From Phoronis australis (lineage: Eukaryota > Phoronida > Phoronidae): a stretch of 60,000 nt of DNA. Below the pieces are notes generated by a model. That model searched no databases. It saw only the letters and a list, made by a program, of their open reading frames with translations, and was not told the DNA's origin. Positions 56,223-60,000 of this stretch are shown here, in pieces. How positions within the stretch are numbered: the first letter of the stretch is position 1; every line of letters starts with the position of its first letter. The translations under genes were made by a program, and so were the position numbers. The stretch is from contig NMRA01000177.1 in NCBI GenBank assembly GCA_002633005.1, positions 64,001 to 124,000 on the forward strand. The letters run 5' to 3'.

Positions 56223-59200
56223 GTGAGTATTTTATCACAGTAATTGGCGTCGACGACAAAAGGCGTTAACAATAAACGCCTTTGTGGTACATATTTGTTC
56301 TCATATGTTGTGCAAATTTGGCTCCATGTGCTTGCATTTAAAAAATGCATTTTTCAAAGAAATACATTGCTCAGGCGTTTCACTAAAATCTTAAAAATTG
56401 CATTTTTTGCGAAATTCGTTCCTGCCTCCAGCGTGCAGTCGGTTTCGCGCAAGCCGAAAATCCAATCAAGTTCCTGACTGCATTGACTTTTGAGCAGCCG
56501 CATTTACTTCGAATTAATTCCAGGATAGTATTCACGGACAGTGATCTTATCAATGTACGTTTTGCTGTTGCTCATATGTTATCAAAATGCAGGAATGGTA
56601 AAAGGCAATTAGTAAACTAATGTGACCAAACTGTCCTCTAGACTAAGTTACTCGGTCCCATTTCTGTACCAGAGCCAACCATGAGACAGAACAGACAGTG
56701 GTCTTTTAGTCTCTAGCAGGTACTAATACCTGCTGCCTTTTTGTAACGACATTACAAATCGTCATTTCTGTCAGACAATTCATGAAGTCAATGCCGGTGA
56801 GTAGGAATACTCGCGAAATACTCGACTAATTTATGAAGTTGGATTAACTCCGCCAGCAGATCGTTTTGCGGCGACTGCGGGGGTTGCAGGTTCGCGCTAG
56901 GGCTGATCTCAGAAAATCACATTTCTTGAGCACAATATCCTTGAAGTATTTGCTTGGTCCTTTCAAAATTTTGTAAACACTTTAAAAAACTTTTTATTTT
57001 AGACATGTGCGGTCATAAAATCAAATCGGTTTCATCCGGTTCCCTACTGAGATTAGAAATGCTGATTTCGCTTGAGAAGACATGCCTCCTGTTGTTATAG
57101 TTTCAGGGTATTTCAGTTCAAACAAAGGAATAAAAACGCTATGAAGTAATTTTGGGGGAAGAAATTTCATTTTTGATACCAGAATAAGGTGATAGTAGAT
57201 TTAATACGCAAAGAAACTGGGTCATTATTGCGGTCAATGAAGGTTTAATTAAAGATCATTTCACAACGGAGTGACAAGTTCATGAACTTTTTCCATTCTT
57301 GACGTCATACGTACAATTGTGTCCATCTACTAATTCTTCATTTTTAACACGTGCAAATTATTCATCAAACATGAAAAAATGCTTTAGGAATAAAATTTGA
57401 TAATTGATGTTGTAACTCCAATATCATTATAAATATAATTGAGTGACATCTTTTCATAATTATCAAACCATGAATGAATACACCTTTGCTTTATTAGAAC
57501 AGCAAATTAAAATTTTATCCAATAACCATAAACGTATGAAACAGAACTTGGGAATTGGCATTTCCAAAAGAATAAAGTCTGTAAAATTTGATTTTTAAGT
57601 TAATTGCAATCAACCATCAATTAGCTCACGTGGTCGCGTCTTGAAAAAAATCAGCAAAAACATAGTTAACAATGACATCATTAACGTGACCAAATTTTAT
57701 TTGTAATAAATTTTCGAGATTGAACCTCAAACAGTATTATAGTTTTTCTTTACTCTCATCTTGTTTTCGTTTTACGCAGCATTTACTTTCTTGTTCTTTC
57801 CACTTTTGAAAACCTCTCTTGCAAAAGTGGATCGTTTTGAAGCCAACACTTGATAGTGTTTCGAAGAACAGTGTACAAAGCACAATATTTGAACGTTTCA
57901 TGTGAATCCGATAAGCCATTTCTAAGACATTTGAATTTTCTGCAGGCAGGCCCATTTTTATATACGCTTAGTGTGCCTACATCAGAAAAAAAATCCGCAG
58001 ATACGCTAATGGCGTTTAGCTGGACTAATAAGCGTGCTTAAATCCTGAAATTTTCCCCAGGTTACATAGGAAATGGACACCTAAACTGCAATTAAATTGA
58101 TGTTTAACATGAACTCCTACATGGAGAATAATGTCTATTGACTTTACACTAAACAGTGAATATATCATTGCCATTATTTGTATACACCAAGGATTGGTCT
58201 CTAAACTGGTATTTTCTAAAGAAACGCCTCAGGCTTGTCCGCAGGTATGATGTTTCACTCAACCTTGGGAAACAATAGTGTTTCTTGCCTCGACTTAAAG
58301 TCATACCTTGATATGAAGTGAGTAATCAGCATTTGCCACCAAAGTCCATTCCTCTGCAGATGGCTCTGGTCACGCGGTTACTGCTGCTTCAGTGGCCTTG
58401 TTTGTTGCTGATGCAGAAGTGATGTACACTGCGATGACCCTTTAAATACAAGACAATCATACAAATGCCAGTGTGAAAAGTAAATGTTTTGGAAGCATTC
58501 AGCCACTTAAGTCCATTCCTCTGCAGATGGCTTAGTTCTCTAGTCATGCGGCCAATGCTGCTTCTGTCGTCTGGTTTGGTGTGCACTGCGATTATCCTTT
58601 AAAAACAAGACAATCATACAAAATGCCAGTGTGCATGAGAAGTAAATGTTTTTGGAAGCATTCAGCGCTCAGAAAAATAAGGTTTTTGCCGATTTTGTAT
58701 ATATTTTGGCTCAAACTTTTCACACATAGAAATGTGCATTTTCAAGATCATCACTGATTACTCCATAGCATTTTACTGGACAGCATTTTCGGGAATGTGA
58801 CATAGGCTAAGCTGTAATGTAGATAATCGGAGACAAGACAGTCTCATATTAATAAATTCAAATTTCCATTTAAATTAAGTCGCTTCGAATGGCTATCCAA
58901 TTATTTATACTCCAGTAATTAGTGACCTATTCTTTATTTCGTATCTATAGCTAAGGCATTGTTTTAGTTGAACAATTTTACTCGTAAAGCTGCATTTTGC
59001 CCTGTTTAGCCGGCTAAAAAACGAAAATCGAATTAGGCCTTTTACTTTCATCAAATTGGCCTCACAATTTCTCGGAAATTCATGAATGTATTCTCTTCTG
59101 AAGATTGCATTTCGCACTACTTAATCACTCCAGAGCTGAGAAACTAGAATCTGAGGACTGACTAATAAAAATGTCGCGTGCTTCAGAAACGTAAATGCGG

Positions 59201-60000
59201 CACTGAGTGTAACATTAACTAGTCTTTTATTTACATCTTTGAATTGAAGGGACAGTGGCTAGCGGTGGTAAACTAGATCAACTTCATGGCAACAGAAATT
59301 TAATGATTTCTGTCCTTCCAAAACATGCCAAACTGATTAATTTCCGGTTAGTGACAATGAAAAACGCATTATGGAAGAAAAAAACTGGTTTATTTCCTGC
59401 AATCGACTCAAAAGTATTGTGGAAGACAATTCTAAGCCTTCTTCAGAGGTTTATGTTCGTTATTTCCCAATTGATATTTGATTTTTGTGCGAGACAGACT
59501 GGAGAAACGGTAAACCCTGATATACACTTATTGTTAAAGCTCGTATTAACCATTTTTACCAAAATAACCAAGTTTAAATAATTAGTCCAATAACAGTCAA
59601 ATGTCTGCATGATGTACAAAACCAACTCGCAAGCAGCGCCTTAATTGTTCTGATTTCCATGAACTGCTTTTCCATGATCACCTTGACTATATTTCAGACA
59701 TAAAAGACTCAAAGCTGTTAACACCAGACGACATGACGTTGTTGTCGCAGTGGTTGCCAGATAAAGAATTCCGGCTCCTTTACAGGGCAATGGTAGACGG
59801 CATGTCGGCGTCGGCGTTCCATGATAAATGTGACGGTAAAGGTGCCACCATCACTATTGGGAAAGAGTTCAGTAGCGGCACCACATTCGGTGGTTATGCC
59901 TCTGTCTCTTGGACAAGCGCCGGTTTTTACAAGCCCGACAGCAACGCATTCGTGTTTCGGCTGTGTGGACAAGGATGTACATCAGCCAAGTACAACCAGT
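55868..60000 (+). CDS. Secreted PAN/apple-like + TLDc domain protein, 5' part
   Basis: Exons 55868-56222 and 59698 onward join in phase 1; about 219 residues are visible and the gene continues past the window. A hydrophobic stretch around residues 8-20 (MSLFNVMIVFMF) is a probable signal peptide. Residues about 35-108 are the PAN/apple-like module (Cys 47, 63, 67, 73, 85, 89, 117). From residue 119 comes a TLDc domain: DSKLLTPDDMTLLSQWLP, FRLLYRAMVDGMSASAFHDK, CDGKGATITIG, FGGYASVSWTS, SNAFVFRL. Best-known TLDc proteins (OXR1, NCOA7, TBC1D24) are intracellular and linked to oxidative-stress resistance and V-ATPase regulation, so an apparently secreted TLDc protein is unusual. The first exon is a paralogue of exon 1 of the FReD gene upstream. 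Confidence 0.88.
58342..58666. repeat. Tandem duplication, two ~165-bp units
   Basis: Both units start AAGTCCATTCCTCTGCAGAT and end near GGAAGCATTCAGC; offset 167 bp. Diverged by substitutions and small indels, so a real, older duplication rather than an assembly error. Confidence 0.85.
58985..59040. mobile_element. Partial terminus related to the MITE at 2820-3320
   Basis: AAAGCTGCATTTTGCCCTGT followed by TTAGCCGGCTAAAAAACGAA matches the left end of the CSNK1G-intron MITE, and similarity continues for about 90 bp. No second end was found and no TTAA abuts it. Confidence 0.65.
59698..60000 (+). CDS. PAN-TLDc gene exon 2 (runs off window): TLDc domain
   Basis: The acceptor TATATTTCAG ends at 59697. 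AC completes an Asp codon with the G of exon 1 and the frame stays open to 60000. DSKLLTPDDMTLLSQWLP through SNAFVFRLCGQGC matches the N-terminal two thirds of TLDc. The rest of the domain lies outside. Confidence 0.93.

Larger units (their letters stand above)
56223..59697 (+). other. PAN-TLDc gene intron 1 (3.5 kb)
   Basis: Holds a tandem duplication at 58342-58666 and a partial MITE terminus at about 58985-59040. Nothing recognised in 56223-58330. Confidence 0.8.

Noticed and set aside
59255-59581. 108-codon open frame just before the TLDc exon, phase-compatible acceptor-like AAG at its start
   Set aside because: Splicing 56222 to 59698 already keeps frame and TLDc homology starts exactly there; this frame has no family resemblance and poor splice signals.

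Overview
This is animal (metazoan) genomic DNA. Coding sequence is split into short exons with GT..AG boundaries and compatible phases, introns reach 10 kb, and the space between is AT-rich and full of DNA-transposon debris. The kinase and the extracellular domain types fit an invertebrate such as a hemichordate, cephalochordate or cnidarian. I cannot name the species. A run of unknown bases (38358-38542) and seven single N positions mark assembly gaps. All recognised host genes are on the + strand.

Region 1 (about 1-16.9 kb) holds the 3' three quarters of a casein kinase 1 gamma gene (CSNK1G). The first visible exon is at 283-352 and the kinase N-lobe exons lie to the left of the window. Eight exons lead to a choice of two last exons (14590-14644 or 14774-14828). 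Both are 55 nt, both use the same phase, and each encodes a different 17-residue cysteine-plus-basic tail, which is the palmitoylated membrane anchor of this kinase family. Introns carry several TIR elements: a 491-bp hAT-like MITE with an exact 8-bp duplication, a 501-bp TTAA MITE with an internal 51-bp minisatellite, and a 338-bp element with perfect 30-bp inverted ends. Two introns also contain a degenerate tandem repeat.

Region 2 (about 16.9-27.3 kb) has no gene I can support. It holds two copies of a ~1.2-1.3 kb dispersed repeat, a 28-bp minisatellite split by a THAP-encoding, TTAA-flanked Kolobok-like transposon, and remnants of a GGCGGATTTAG-ended element.

Region 3 (27.3-50.9 kb) is a five-exon gene for a predicted secreted 319-residue protein: signal peptide, PAN/apple-like module, then a complete fibrinogen-related domain (FReD) as in ficolins, tachylectins and angiopoietins. 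Its 9-10 kb introns are loaded with a second THAP/Kolobok-like copy, palindromic MITEs, a decayed non-LTR reverse transcriptase, an LTR-element pol tail and hairpins.

Region 4 (50.9-60 kb) carries the start of a second secreted gene, with a TATA box. Its first exon is clearly related to the PAN-like exon of the FReD gene, but it is spliced in the same phase 1 to a TLDc domain that runs off the window. Two neighbouring genes thus attach one cysteine-rich N-terminal module to two unrelated C-terminal domains. With the twin kinase tails, this is the most interesting biology here.
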